Shown here in pieces: positions 54,219 to 62,283 of a DNA stretch of 64,000 bases. Position 1 is the first letter of the stretch; each line of letters begins with the position of its first letter. The position numbers were made by a program, and so were the translations under genes. Below the pieces are notes generated by a model. That model saw nothing but the letters and a program-made list of their open reading frames with translations. It was not told the origin of the DNA and ran no database searches. This stretch comes from CAVWCQ01 sp963753545 (GTDB lineage Bacteria > Chloroflexota > Anaerolineae > Aggregatilineales > Aggregatilineaceae), in assembly GCA_963753545.1 (NCBI GenBank), contig CAVWCQ010000011.1:496001-560000 (forward strand), written 5' to 3'.

Positions 54219-55412
54219 CTACGTAACAAACGCCCGTCCACCCGCGTGCTGTTCCCACGCCCCGCTGCTCAGGATATCTTTCATCGTGTCGATCACCAGC
54301 CGCACCTCGTCGTCACTGTTGTAAAAATGCGGCGAGACACGAATCCCTGCATTGGCACGATAGTCAATGACGATATTCTGCGCCAGCAGTTCGCGAGAAA
54401 CTTCATAAGCGTGCGGAGGATTGATCGTTACTGTACCGCCTCGTTCTTCGGGACGGCGCGGCGAATTGATGGCATAACCAGCCGCCTCTGCCAGTTGGGC
54501 CAGCAGCGCCGTCTGGTGCAGCGACTTGCGGCGGATATTTTCGACGCCTACCTGGGCGATAATCTCGATGCCGGGCCGGTTCGCGTACAGGCTGGGCACG
54601 GCAAGTGTTCCGTTCAAAAAGCGGAAGGCATCGTCGCGGAAGTCTATCTCATCGACAATGAAGCCAAACGGATCCTTGTGCGCCATCCAGCCCGTCAGCT
54701 TAGGCTCAACCGTCTTCAGATAGTCCGGGCGCGCATAGAGGAACACGCCGCCCGGCCCGCCGCACATCCACTTCAGCACCCCGGCGAGATAAAAATCGAC
54801 GTTGAGTTCGGTCACATTAAAGGGCACGATCCCGGCGGCATGGTAACCATCCAGGATGACGATTGCGCCAACCGAATGCGCCTTCTCGATGATCGCTTTG
54901 ACGTCCAGAATATAGGCGCTGCGGAACAACACATGGCTGATCGGAACGAGCAGGGTGCGCTCATCAATCGCTTCAATGATGCGCTCCACCGGGACGGTAA
55001 TCCCGTCGTCTTCGCTGGGGATCATGCACAGTTCGATATTGGGCGGCAGCATCCCGCGCAGGACGTAATAGACCGAGGGGAAAATTCCGGCCTCGATCAC
55101 GACCTTGTTACGCGGGCCGCTGGTGTCAAAACAGGAGAGCAGAATCCCCTGCGCGATGGAAATATTCTGGTGCATGGAAACGGTGTTGGGTGGCGCGCCG
55201 ATGATCGGGGCGATCAGGTTGCCCACGTCGATATTCAGATTCCACCAGCCCTCTCCCCAGGCCCGGACGCCGCGTGCCGCCCACATATCCGCGTAGGCAT
55301 GCAGGCTGTCATAAACGCCGCGCGGCATGGCTCCGAGGGAGTTGCTGACCATATAGGTTGTTTCACTGAGAATAGGAAATTGATCGCGCCAGGAAAGCAG
55401 AGGGTCCACCAT
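54219..55412 (-). CDS. Kynureninase-like PLP enzyme (aminotransferase class V fold)
   Basis: 397 residues. Pyridoxal phosphate enzyme of the class V fold. The PLP Lys is probably in FYLAGVLKWMCGGPGG (about 230), and the cofactor-ring Asp lies in VILDGYHAAGIVP. The C-terminus (NAGIRVSPHFYNSDDEVRLVIDTM) is like kynureninase and cysteine desulfurase relatives. Adjacent kynB favours kynureninase, which converts kynurenine to anthranilate and alanine. The ATG at 55412 is chosen; ATG 55424 is an alternative. No tryptophan dioxygenase gene is in the window. Confidence 0.75.
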   Translation of the reverse strand: MVDPLLSWRDQFPILSETTYMVSNSLGAMPRGVYDSLHAYADMWAARGVRAWGEGWWNLNIDVGNLIAPIIGAPPNTVSMHQNISIAQGILLSCFDTSGPRNKVVIEAGIFPSVYYVLRGMLPPNIELCMIPSEDDGITVPVERIIEAIDERTLLVPISHVLFRSAYILDVKAIIEKAHSVGAIVILDGYHAAGIVPFNVTELNVDFYLAGVLKWMCGGPGGVFLYARPDYLKTVEPKLTGWMAHKDPFGFIVDEIDFRDDAFRFLNGTLAVPSLYANRPGIEIIAQVGVENIRRKSLHQTALLAQLAEAAGYAINSPRRPEERGGTVTINPPHAYEVSRELLAQNIVIDYRANAGIRVSPHFYNSDDEVRLVIDTMKDILSSGAWEQHAGGRAFVT

Positions 55413-55483
55413 AGTAAATACCATCTCTTGAATATTTAGCCCAAACGCTTTCAGTGTAGAACAGATGGTGCCCAAAAAGCAAG

Positions 55484-55512
55484 TTGACTGGATCCACCGA
55501 TTATGAAATAAT
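55484..55512 (+). promoter_or_regulatory. Possible sigma70-type promoter of the TPR gene
   Basis: TTGACT (55484-55489), 17 bp, AATAAT (55507-55512). The start codon is at 55558. It lies in the divergent gap to the kynureninase-like gene. Confidence 0.45.
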
Positions 55513-55557
55513 AACACTAATTGCCTTTCAACCCTATGGTTACTCAGGACAAAAACA

Positions 55558-56508
55558 ATGTCTGAACAGACTCAAGAATATTTCAAGCTGGGTATGGATC
55601 ACCTGGAACGCGGCAATCTGGATGGAGCCGTGCACAATCTGTCGGAAGCCATCGAGAGCGATCCCAAATATGCCCCGGCCTATTTTAACCGGGGGCTGGC
55701 CCTGGCGGGATTGGAAGATATCGACGCCTCGATTGCCGATTTTACGGCGGCGCTGCGGCTGGACCCCAGCAACGCCAAAGCCTATTACAACCGGGGTTAT
55801 GCTTATGCTCAGCGCGGCGACCTGGAAGTGGCCCTGCTCGACTATGAAGACGCCATCCGGCTGGACGATCAAAACCCGTGGGCCTTCAAGCAGCGGGGCG
55901 TGATCCGGGCGACACAGGGCGATGTCAACGGGGCGCTGGACGATTATAATCACGCCTTGGCCCTCAACCCGGCTTATGCGGAGGCGCTGCTCGAACGCGC
56001 TATGCTGCGCAGCGATATCGATGACCTCGACGGCAGCCTGGCCGATTACACCCAGGCGGCGCAGTTGGATCCCCTCAATCCTCTGGTCTTCAACAACCGG
56101 GGCGTGGCCTATTTCCAGATGAATGAACTGGAGCGAGCGATCAAAGACTACACCCTGGCGATTGACCTGGACCACGACTTCATCGAAGCCCATAACAACC
56201 GGGCCGAAGCGCACTTCCTGGATCTGAACTACAAGCAGGCGCTGGCTGACTTTGAACGGGCCGACGATCTGTCCGACGACGACTCGCCCGATCTGACCGC
56301 GCTGGCCGGGCTGGTGGCGGTCAACCGGAAGCTCGGAAACTTAGCCGACGCCCAGGAGTGCTGGGAAACACTGCTCGACTTTGAGCCGCAGTTCGAAGAT
56401 ATGGGCTGGGCGGAAGAGGAACTGGGCTGGGATGCGCCGCTGATGGATGAATTGAGGAAGTTCGCCGCCGGCGCGGAAGACAGCGCCAAACCAGAAGGAT
56501 TCTGGTAA
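55558..56508 (+). CDS. Soluble TPR protein
   Basis: 316 residues with about seven tandem 34-residue TPR units from residue 5 to 245. Repeats carry the usual pattern A-x3-NRG-x-A...G-x3-A...D(Y/F)-x-A...LDP. No signal peptide or membrane helix. A C-terminal tail (about 250-316) is acidic and Trp-rich. A general protein-binding scaffold; no partner is visible from context. Confidence 0.85.
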   Translation: MSEQTQEYFKLGMDHLERGNLDGAVHNLSEAIESDPKYAPAYFNRGLALAGLEDIDASIADFTAALRLDPSNAKAYYNRGYAYAQRGDLEVALLDYEDAIRLDDQNPWAFKQRGVIRATQGDVNGALDDYNHALALNPAYAEALLERAMLRSDIDDLDGSLADYTQAAQLDPLNPLVFNNRGVAYFQMNELERAIKDYTLAIDLDHDFIEAHNNRAEAHFLDLNYKQALADFERADDLSDDDSPDLTALAGLVAVNRKLGNLADAQECWETLLDFEPQFEDMGWAEEELGWDAPLMDELRKFAAGAEDSAKPEGFW

Positions 56509-56516
56509 TCCCCCCC

Positions 56517-56549
56517 AAAGGCGCAGATAGGATCACTGCGCCTTTTACT
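56517..56549 (+). terminator. Terminator of the TPR gene
   Basis: A perfect 10-bp stem AAAGGCGCAG/CTGCGCCTTT with a 9-nt loop is followed by TACTT. It lies 8 nt after the TPR stop codon. Confidence 0.8.
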
Positions 56550-56634
56550 TGCCCCTCTGTAGATCGCAGTAGGAATAGAATTAACGGATATAATAAGGGT
56601 CTATCGCACTGTTTAGCGAATAGGAGCCTGAGCT

Positions 56635-57639
56635 ATGGCGAGCCAATCGCACGTGACAGCAGTGAAGGAGTCCGCCAAGGAAGATCTGTTGAGTAAGCCC
56701 AACGTCGTCGGCGTAGGAGTCGGCTACAAGGACAGTGGAGGGCAGACAACATCAGAACTCAGTGTGGTGGTGCTTGTTAGCGAGAAGGTGCCCAAAGATC
56801 AACTGTCTCCCCAGGACCTTGTCCCACAAGCACTGGACAGCGTCCGAACCGATGTCGTGCAAGTGGGCCATTTGCGGGCGTTCCAGGCACCCACGGATCG
56901 CTGGCGTCCTGCACCGCCTGGGGTGAGCATCGGGCACTACCAGATCACGGCGGGAACGTTCGGCGCGGTCGTGCGGGATCGGTCCAGTGGCAAGCGCCTG
57001 ATACTGTCGAATAACCATGTCCTCGCTAACTCGAACAATGCGCAGATCGGGGATGCCATTCTACAGCCCGGCGCATTCGACGGCGGGCAGCCCAACAGCG
57101 ACGTGATCGCCCACCTGGAACGGTTCTGCCCCATCCAGTTCCCCACGTCGCCGGGTGACTGCAATATTGCCGGGGGAGCAGCGGGTCTGTTAAACCTCGT
57201 GGCGCGGCTCATTGGCTCACAGCACCGCTTGCAAACGTTTCAAGTCAGCACACAGGCGACTAACCGTGTGGATTGTGCCGTCGCCCGCCCCGTATCAGAG
57301 AGTGTCATTACAGACGAGATTCTAGGGATCGGCCTCGTTCAGGGGACCCGCGCGGCGGCGCTGTTGATGCCTGTCCGCAAGTCCGGGCGTTCGACCGGAT
57401 TTACGACAGGTCAAATCACCGTGATCGATGCCACCGTTGACGTCAGCTACGATAACCAGACCGCCCGCTTCGACGGTCAAATCGTATCAGGTCCGATGTC
57501 CGCCCCCGGCGATTCAGGCTCTTTGCTGGTCGCTGGTGATACGTTGCAAGCGGTCGGGCTGCTGTTCGCCGGGTCGGATCAGAGCACGATCTTCAACCCC
57601 ATTCAGGACGTTCTAGACTGTCTCGACATCACGATATAA
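56635..57639 (+). CDS. Trypsin-fold serine protease-like protein, cytosolic
   Basis: 334 residues without a signal peptide. Residues 1-88 are a separate domain (NVVGVGVGYKDSGGQ, VVVLVSEKVPKDQL) also encoded alone by the next gene. The rest is a chymotrypsin-like fold: His in LILSNNHVLANSN (about 124), Asp in NRVDCAVARP (about 217) and Ser in SAPGDSGSLLVAG (about 291). Resembles trypsin-like proteins with a VGVGxGYK N-terminal region found in bacteria and plants (NAL1-like). A TATAAT at 56589-56594 could be its promoter. Target unknown. Confidence 0.8.
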   Translation: MASQSHVTAVKESAKEDLLSKPNVVGVGVGYKDSGGQTTSELSVVVLVSEKVPKDQLSPQDLVPQALDSVRTDVVQVGHLRAFQAPTDRWRPAPPGVSIGHYQITAGTFGAVVRDRSSGKRLILSNNHVLANSNNAQIGDAILQPGAFDGGQPNSDVIAHLERFCPIQFPTSPGDCNIAGGAAGLLNLVARLIGSQHRLQTFQVSTQATNRVDCAVARPVSESVITDEILGIGLVQGTRAAALLMPVRKSGRSTGFTTGQITVIDATVDVSYDNQTARFDGQIVSGPMSAPGDSGSLLVAGDTLQAVGLLFAGSDQSTIFNPIQDVLDCLDITI

Positions 57640-57653
57640 AGCGAGGTGCAGAT

Positions 57654-57905
57654 ATGATGCCAGATGATCAGGCCCGAGTTCAGGCCGTCAAAAATGCCCA
57701 TGCGGAAGAACTGCTCAAGAAGGCCAATGTCGTGGGGGTGGGAGTGGGTGTCCGCAAACAGGACGAGGACTGGGAACCCGTCCTGGTGGTCATGGTCAGC
57801 CACAAAGTGCCGCTGGATCAGCTAGCGACCAAGGATATTATCCCGTCCATTATTGACGATGTTCCTGTCGATGTGCGGGAAGTCGGAGAAATTTCGGCCC
57901 AATAA
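57654..57905 (+). CDS. Free-standing copy of the protease N-terminal domain
   Basis: 83 residues, similar along its full length to residues 1-88 of the preceding protease: shared (A/P)NVVGVGVG, VV-x-VS-x-KVP-x-DQL, and D-x2-(P/V)-x-DV-x-VG. GAGGTG precedes ATG 57654. The gap to the protease stop is 14 bp, so both are made from one transcript, which ends at the terminator at 57918. It may be an inhibitor, chaperone or targeting partner of the protease, by analogy with separated prodomain inhibitors. Confidence 0.75.
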   Translation: MMPDDQARVQAVKNAHAEELLKKANVVGVGVGVRKQDEDWEPVLVVMVSHKVPLDQLATKDIIPSIIDDVPVDVREVGEISAQ

Positions 57906-57917
57906 CCAATCAGCCGG

Positions 57918-57944
57918 AGGCGCGGCAGCCGTCGCGCCTTTTTT
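57918..57944 (+). terminator. Terminator of the protease pair
   Basis: A 7-bp stem AGGCGCG/CGCGCCT with an 8-nt loop is followed by six T residues. The T-tract reaches the stop codon of the convergent gene. Confidence 0.85.
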
Positions 57945-58440
57945 ATCCACCCAACCGCTTATAGGGCCACTCGTCCGGCTCCTTGACCAAACCCGCCTCG
58001 ACGGGAGCCTGCCCCAGTTCGTAGAGCCCGTTACTCAAGCGATATTCGCTCCAAAACGTCTGGCGGTGATAGCCCGCCTGCCAGACCTGGAAGATCGCCC
58101 CGCCCCACACCGGGTTATAGAGCAGCACGGCATCCAGCGAGAGATCGTCCGTGCCGCGAATCGCTTCGAGCAGCGCCTGTGTCGTGCGCTCCCGTATCTG
58201 CTGCACATAGGCTTCCAGTCTGTCATCACCGAGCAGCCCCACGACGATCCGCACCTGATCGGGCATCACGACGTAACCCCACAGCGCGGCGGGAGGCTGC
58301 GGCGGGCAGGCTTCGAGCACATCCATCACGCGCCGCGCCAGCCGGGGATGGGCCAGCAGCGGCACGCGCTGCCGCACGGACAAAATCACCTGGGCGTAAT
58401 ATTCCGCCGGAAGCAGGTCAAAATCGTCATCACTCATCAT
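57943..58440 (-). CDS. Degenerate REP-associated (Y1/IS200-like) transposase relative
   Basis: 165 residues from ATG 58440 (GAGGGTGGGG upstream). The layout follows REP-associated tyrosine transposases: LWGYVVMPDQVRIVV stands where active members have VWGYVVMPDHVHLLV, FQVWQAGYHRQTFWSE matches the (Q/R)xGYHDH region, and ELGQAPVEAGLVKEPDEWPYKR matches YxxxNPVxAGLVxxPxxWPYSS. Both His of the HUH motif are replaced (Q and R), so nuclease action is unlikely. It may be a domesticated DNA-binding relative. Confidence 0.75.
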   Translation of the reverse strand: MMSDDDFDLLPAEYYAQVILSVRQRVPLLAHPRLARRVMDVLEACPPQPPAALWGYVVMPDQVRIVVGLLGDDRLEAYVQQIRERTTQALLEAIRGTDDLSLDAVLLYNPVWGGAIFQVWQAGYHRQTFWSEYRLSNGLYELGQAPVEAGLVKEPDEWPYKRLGG

Positions 58441-58537
58441 CCCCACCCTCTAAACTCATGATTTTCTAAATAAACTTCTACAATATCACACGTATAATCA
58501 AAGTAAGCACGACTTTATCAAATCAAGGAAGACATCC

Positions 58538-60202
58538 ATGCGATCAAGATCAGTTCTTCTATGGGGTGCGCTGGCTGGCGCGCTCCTGACCGCCCCGCTG
58601 ATGGCTCTATTATATCTGGCCTACCAAATAGGGGATATCCCATTTGCTCCTTACGACGCATTCGAGTGGATATCGCGCGTGCTGCCGGGCAAAATTGTCA
58701 TTCACACGATTGAGACGATGGTCAAACTGATCAACAAACTCGATCTGGGCGCAACCGATACCACCGCCAAAACGCTGGAAAAGCTCATGGCGCTGGCGAC
58801 TTTCTTCGGCGGCGGCGTGGTCGCCGGGGTCGTTCTGTTTGTCCTGATGGGGCGCTTTGCCCGCAACCTGCAGGGCTTGGCTCGCTGGATTCCCGGTCTG
58901 CTGGCAGGGGTCGTGATGGGCCTGCCCATGCTGCTGATCACGTGGTATCTGAAGTACCACGACAATAACGCGTTCGTTCAGATCGCCTCGCAAGGGACAA
59001 CGTATGTGTGGTATACGGTGGCTTTTCTGGCCTGGGGAATTGCGCTCGCCTGGGCGTATTACAGCCTGTTTCCTGTCCCTGTTTACGACCAGCCAGCACG
59101 GCTGGGCGAGCCCGTGCGGTTTCAGCCCATCAACCGCCGCCAATTTATGATCCTGGTCGGCGGTGCGACAGCAACCCTCACGTTGATCGGCGCGGGATTG
59201 GGCAGCTTTCTCAACCAGAGACAAGAGGACGAGTACAACGCCCGCATCCGCCGCAACCGGGCGGCAGCTATGCCCGTTGGACTGCCCAACGCGAACGATC
59301 CCGTGCAGCCCGCACCCGGCACACGTCCTGAATATACGCCGCTGGAAGATCATTACCGGATTGATATCAGCCTGGATCCGCCTGTCATTGATGGAGAAAC
59401 ATGGCGGCTGAACCTCGGGGGAATGGTCGATCATCCGTTATCGCTCAGACTGGACGAGATCAAAGACGGTTATACGCCCCTGGAGCAGTTCGTAACACTG
59501 GCCTGTATTTCGAATCCAGTGGGCGGCGACCTGACCAGCACAACCCGTTGGACCGGGGCACGTCTGAAGAATATCCTGGCAGATGCCGGGGTGCAGGACG
59601 GCGCAACCCACATCAAGATCACAGCGGCGGACGGCTTTTATGAAACGGTTGCGCTCGATTTCATCAACAGCGACGACCGCGTGATGCTGGCCTATCACTG
59701 GGACGGCATCGATCTGCTGACCAAACATGGCTACCCACTGCGCATTTACCTCCCCGATCACTACGGAATGAAGCAGCCCAAGTGGATCACCGATATTGAG
59801 GTGATGGATCACGACGAGGACGGCTACTGGGTGGAACGCGGCTGGGATAAAGAAGCCCGCATGCTCGCTACGTCGGTTGTGGATGTCGTCGCGACAGATT
59901 CAATCATCGACCAGAACGGGCAGCAGCTTGTTCCCATTGGCGGGATTGCCCATGCAGGGGCGCGCGGCATCTCGAAAGTCGAAGTCAAGGTAGATGGTGG
60001 CGATTGGATGGAAGCGCAGTTGCGCGCGCCATTGTCCGAGACGACCTGGGTCATCTGGCGCTACGATTGGCCCTTCCAGAGCGGCGAACACACCTTCGCC
60101 GTGCGCTGCTACGAGGGTGACGGCACGCCGCAGATCGAGGATCGTGCCGGGAACTATCCCAGCGGGGCGACGGGCATCAACTCCATGACGCGGGACATCT
60201 GA
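58538..60202 (+). CDS. Membrane molybdopterin-dependent oxidoreductase (sulfite oxidase fold)
   Basis: 554 residues. Four to five N-terminal membrane helices (about 1-215), including a twin-Arg-free INRRQFMILVGGATATLTLIGAGLG segment. An Oxidored_molyb domain follows (about 255-440) with the molybdenum-binding Cys in TLACISNPVGGDL (about 325). A C-terminal dimerisation-like Ig domain is seen (about 455-545: GAKGI-type ARGISKVEVKVDGGDW, TWVIWRYDW). Substrate unknown; the Mo site faces the outside if the last helix crosses outward. No heme or partner gene is adjacent. Confidence 0.88.
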   Translation: MRSRSVLLWGALAGALLTAPLMALLYLAYQIGDIPFAPYDAFEWISRVLPGKIVIHTIETMVKLINKLDLGATDTTAKTLEKLMALATFFGGGVVAGVVLFVLMGRFARNLQGLARWIPGLLAGVVMGLPMLLITWYLKYHDNNAFVQIASQGTTYVWYTVAFLAWGIALAWAYYSLFPVPVYDQPARLGEPVRFQPINRRQFMILVGGATATLTLIGAGLGSFLNQRQEDEYNARIRRNRAAAMPVGLPNANDPVQPAPGTRPEYTPLEDHYRIDISLDPPVIDGETWRLNLGGMVDHPLSLRLDEIKDGYTPLEQFVTLACISNPVGGDLTSTTRWTGARLKNILADAGVQDGATHIKITAADGFYETVALDFINSDDRVMLAYHWDGIDLLTKHGYPLRIYLPDHYGMKQPKWITDIEVMDHDEDGYWVERGWDKEARMLATSVVDVVATDSIIDQNGQQLVPIGGIAHAGARGISKVEVKVDGGDWMEAQLRAPLSETTWVIWRYDWPFQSGEHTFAVRCYEGDGTPQIEDRAGNYPSGATGINSMTRDI

Positions 60203-60220
60203 TTCTGACGCTGCTGATCG

Positions 60221-60257
60221 AACAGCCGCACCACCATGCGGCTGTTTTTATTTTTTG
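60221..60257 (+). terminator. Terminator of the molybdopterin enzyme gene
   Basis: A perfect 10-bp stem AACAGCCGCA/TGCGGCTGTT with loop CCACCA runs into TTTTTATTTTTT. Confidence 0.9.
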
Positions 60258-60345
60258 CGGGAAGTCCACTCGCTAAGAATAATTAAGCCGCTTTCTCCTC
60301 AATCTCCGTCGAGAGAGGATTCACCAGAGATTGGATGTTTTTGGC

Positions 60346-62161
60346 ATGCACAAACGGGGGCAGCATCTCACGATCAGCACGATTGTTTTGCTGGCAGCGG
60401 CGCGTGTGATCTTCCTGCATGCTGACGATCTATCCATGTGGTTTGATGAACTGTGGTCCATGTTTCAGGACACGCGCAGCCTGCGGCAGGTCGTCCACGA
60501 ACGTGAACTGAATTGGCCCGTTGGCTTACGCCGTCACCCTTCATAGCTGGATGCGCCTGATCAGCAACAATGACTTTGTTGTGCATATGCTCGGTGCGCT
60601 GATTGGACTGCTGGCAACTGCTTTTATGATCCAGGCAGGGCGTGCGCTGCACTCGCGTCAGGCAGGGTGGCTGGCAGGGCTGGTTTTCGGAACCTCTGGT
60701 TATGCCGTGTATTTCCTGCTGGAAGCGCGCGGCTATGGTTTGCTCTTGATGGCATTAGCGGCCTCGGTCTGTTTTTATGCCCGCTGGCTCAAGCGCCCAA
60801 CCTGGGGGCGGGCCATCCCCCTCGTTCTGGCACAAACCCTGGCGCTTTATACCCACTTCACCAGCGGATTAGTCTTCGCTCTCATGGCTCTGCATGTGCT
60901 GATCGCGGTGCCGCGCCGCCTGTGGTGGCGCTGGGCGATCATCATGGCAGTGACAGGGCTGCTGTTTCTGCCCATTCTGCCGCAGTTTATCAACTCGTAT
61001 CAAACGCGCTCGGCAGCGTTTGATGGAAATAACCTGCCCAGCTATTTCTTAAAAGGGCCGGAGTCTATTTACCACGCCTACAGCGTTTATAAAGACAACT
61101 GGTGGGCGTCAATCCTGTTCCTGGCTGGACTGGGATTGTGCATGCAAATCGTACGCAAACCACGACAGGTAAGCGGTCTGCTGCTCTGGTTCCTGCTCTG
61201 GGGGATCGGTATCCCAGCCTATGCGTATTTTACAAAGGAGTCGCAGGGGCTGTTCACGACCCGTTACCTCGTCTATACCCTGCCCCCGATCATGCTGCTC
61301 ATCGGAATAGGACTGGCCTCGCTTCCCAATGATAAATGGATGTTTGGCGCGATTTTGCTGGCCGTTTTTTCAACCTTTCCCTGGCAGCCGTTTGATCACC
61401 GCCCCAGGTATTCGGATGCGCCTCCTGTCCGCGATCTGATGCGTGAAATGGCGAAACGCTTTAAGACGGGGGATGTGCTGGTCATTGATCCGAGCATAAA
61501 CCAGGACGGCTACGACTGGTGGTATTATGAGCCGCTTTATTTCGCGGGCGGGCAGATTCCCCGCGCCACAGATGGGAGCGCCGGACAGCCGCGCGTCTGG
61601 TATCTGACACGGCAGGGAAGCGAAGACGCCGCCCTGCGCCAATCCGTCGAAACGGGACGGGATATGACGGAATTCTGGGGGCCCTGGTATTTTATTGTTT
61701 CGCTCTACCAGGGGCCGCCGCTGACGCCCGGTGTGAAGGTTGGCGATACAATTCGGTTCCGGGGGGTCACGCTGCCCAACGGGACACACTATCTCCCCGG
61801 CGATACGCTCAAGGTGGACACGTGGTGGAGCGCTGATGATCCCGTCCTGCTCGATTATTCGCTCGGCCTGCACCTGTTTAATTCAAAGGGAGAGTTAGTC
61901 GCCCAGGTTGACAGCGGCCCAACCGGAACCTATACCCCCGCGCAGACATCCGCCTGGGAACCCGGCAGCGTGTACCGCGATGAACGATCCATGAAGCTGC
62001 CCTGGTGTATAGAACCGGGCGAATACGAGGTTCGTTTGCTTCTCTATCAGTCGTGGGACGCCGCTCATTTACAACCAGAGCCGGGTGAATGGCTGGCGGT
62101 TGACGATCATTTACAGTTGGCGGCGATCCAAGTGGACTCGTTTGCCTATTGTCATAATTAA
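60346..62161 (+). CDS. GT39-like membrane glycosyltransferase with extracytoplasmic C-terminus (frameshifted)
   Basis: About 604 residues once joined. The N-terminal part has the usual first-loop acid motif in LSMWFDELWSM, then NWPLAYAVTLHSWMRL, LLEARGYGLLLM and about nine to ten helices up to residue 345, as in ArnT/PMT-type enzymes using polyprenyl-linked sugars. The C-terminal 250 residues form an outside domain. An extra G near 60520 splits the gene. The start is uncertain: ATG 60346, or TTG 60331 upstream in the same frame. Confidence 0.75.
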
Positions 62162-62228
62162 CTGTCAGGCACACGGCGGGCAATCACTTGTAGCGAATCG
62201 GGCAGGGGTCCGGTAGAGTAGAAGCAAG

Positions 62229-62252
62229 AAGGGCGGATTTCCTGCCCTTTTT
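62229..62252 (+). terminator. Short terminator before murJ
   Basis: AAGGGC and GCCCTT pair around an inner GGA/TCC, followed by TTT. It is a modest terminator after the GT39-like gene. Confidence 0.5.
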
Positions 62253-62283
62253 GTATGGATGAAACTTTCTACCGGGTTGAACG

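Noticed and set aside
54012..55439. 475-codon plus-strand frame
   Set aside because: Antisense of kynB and the kynureninase-like gene, which have family motifs.
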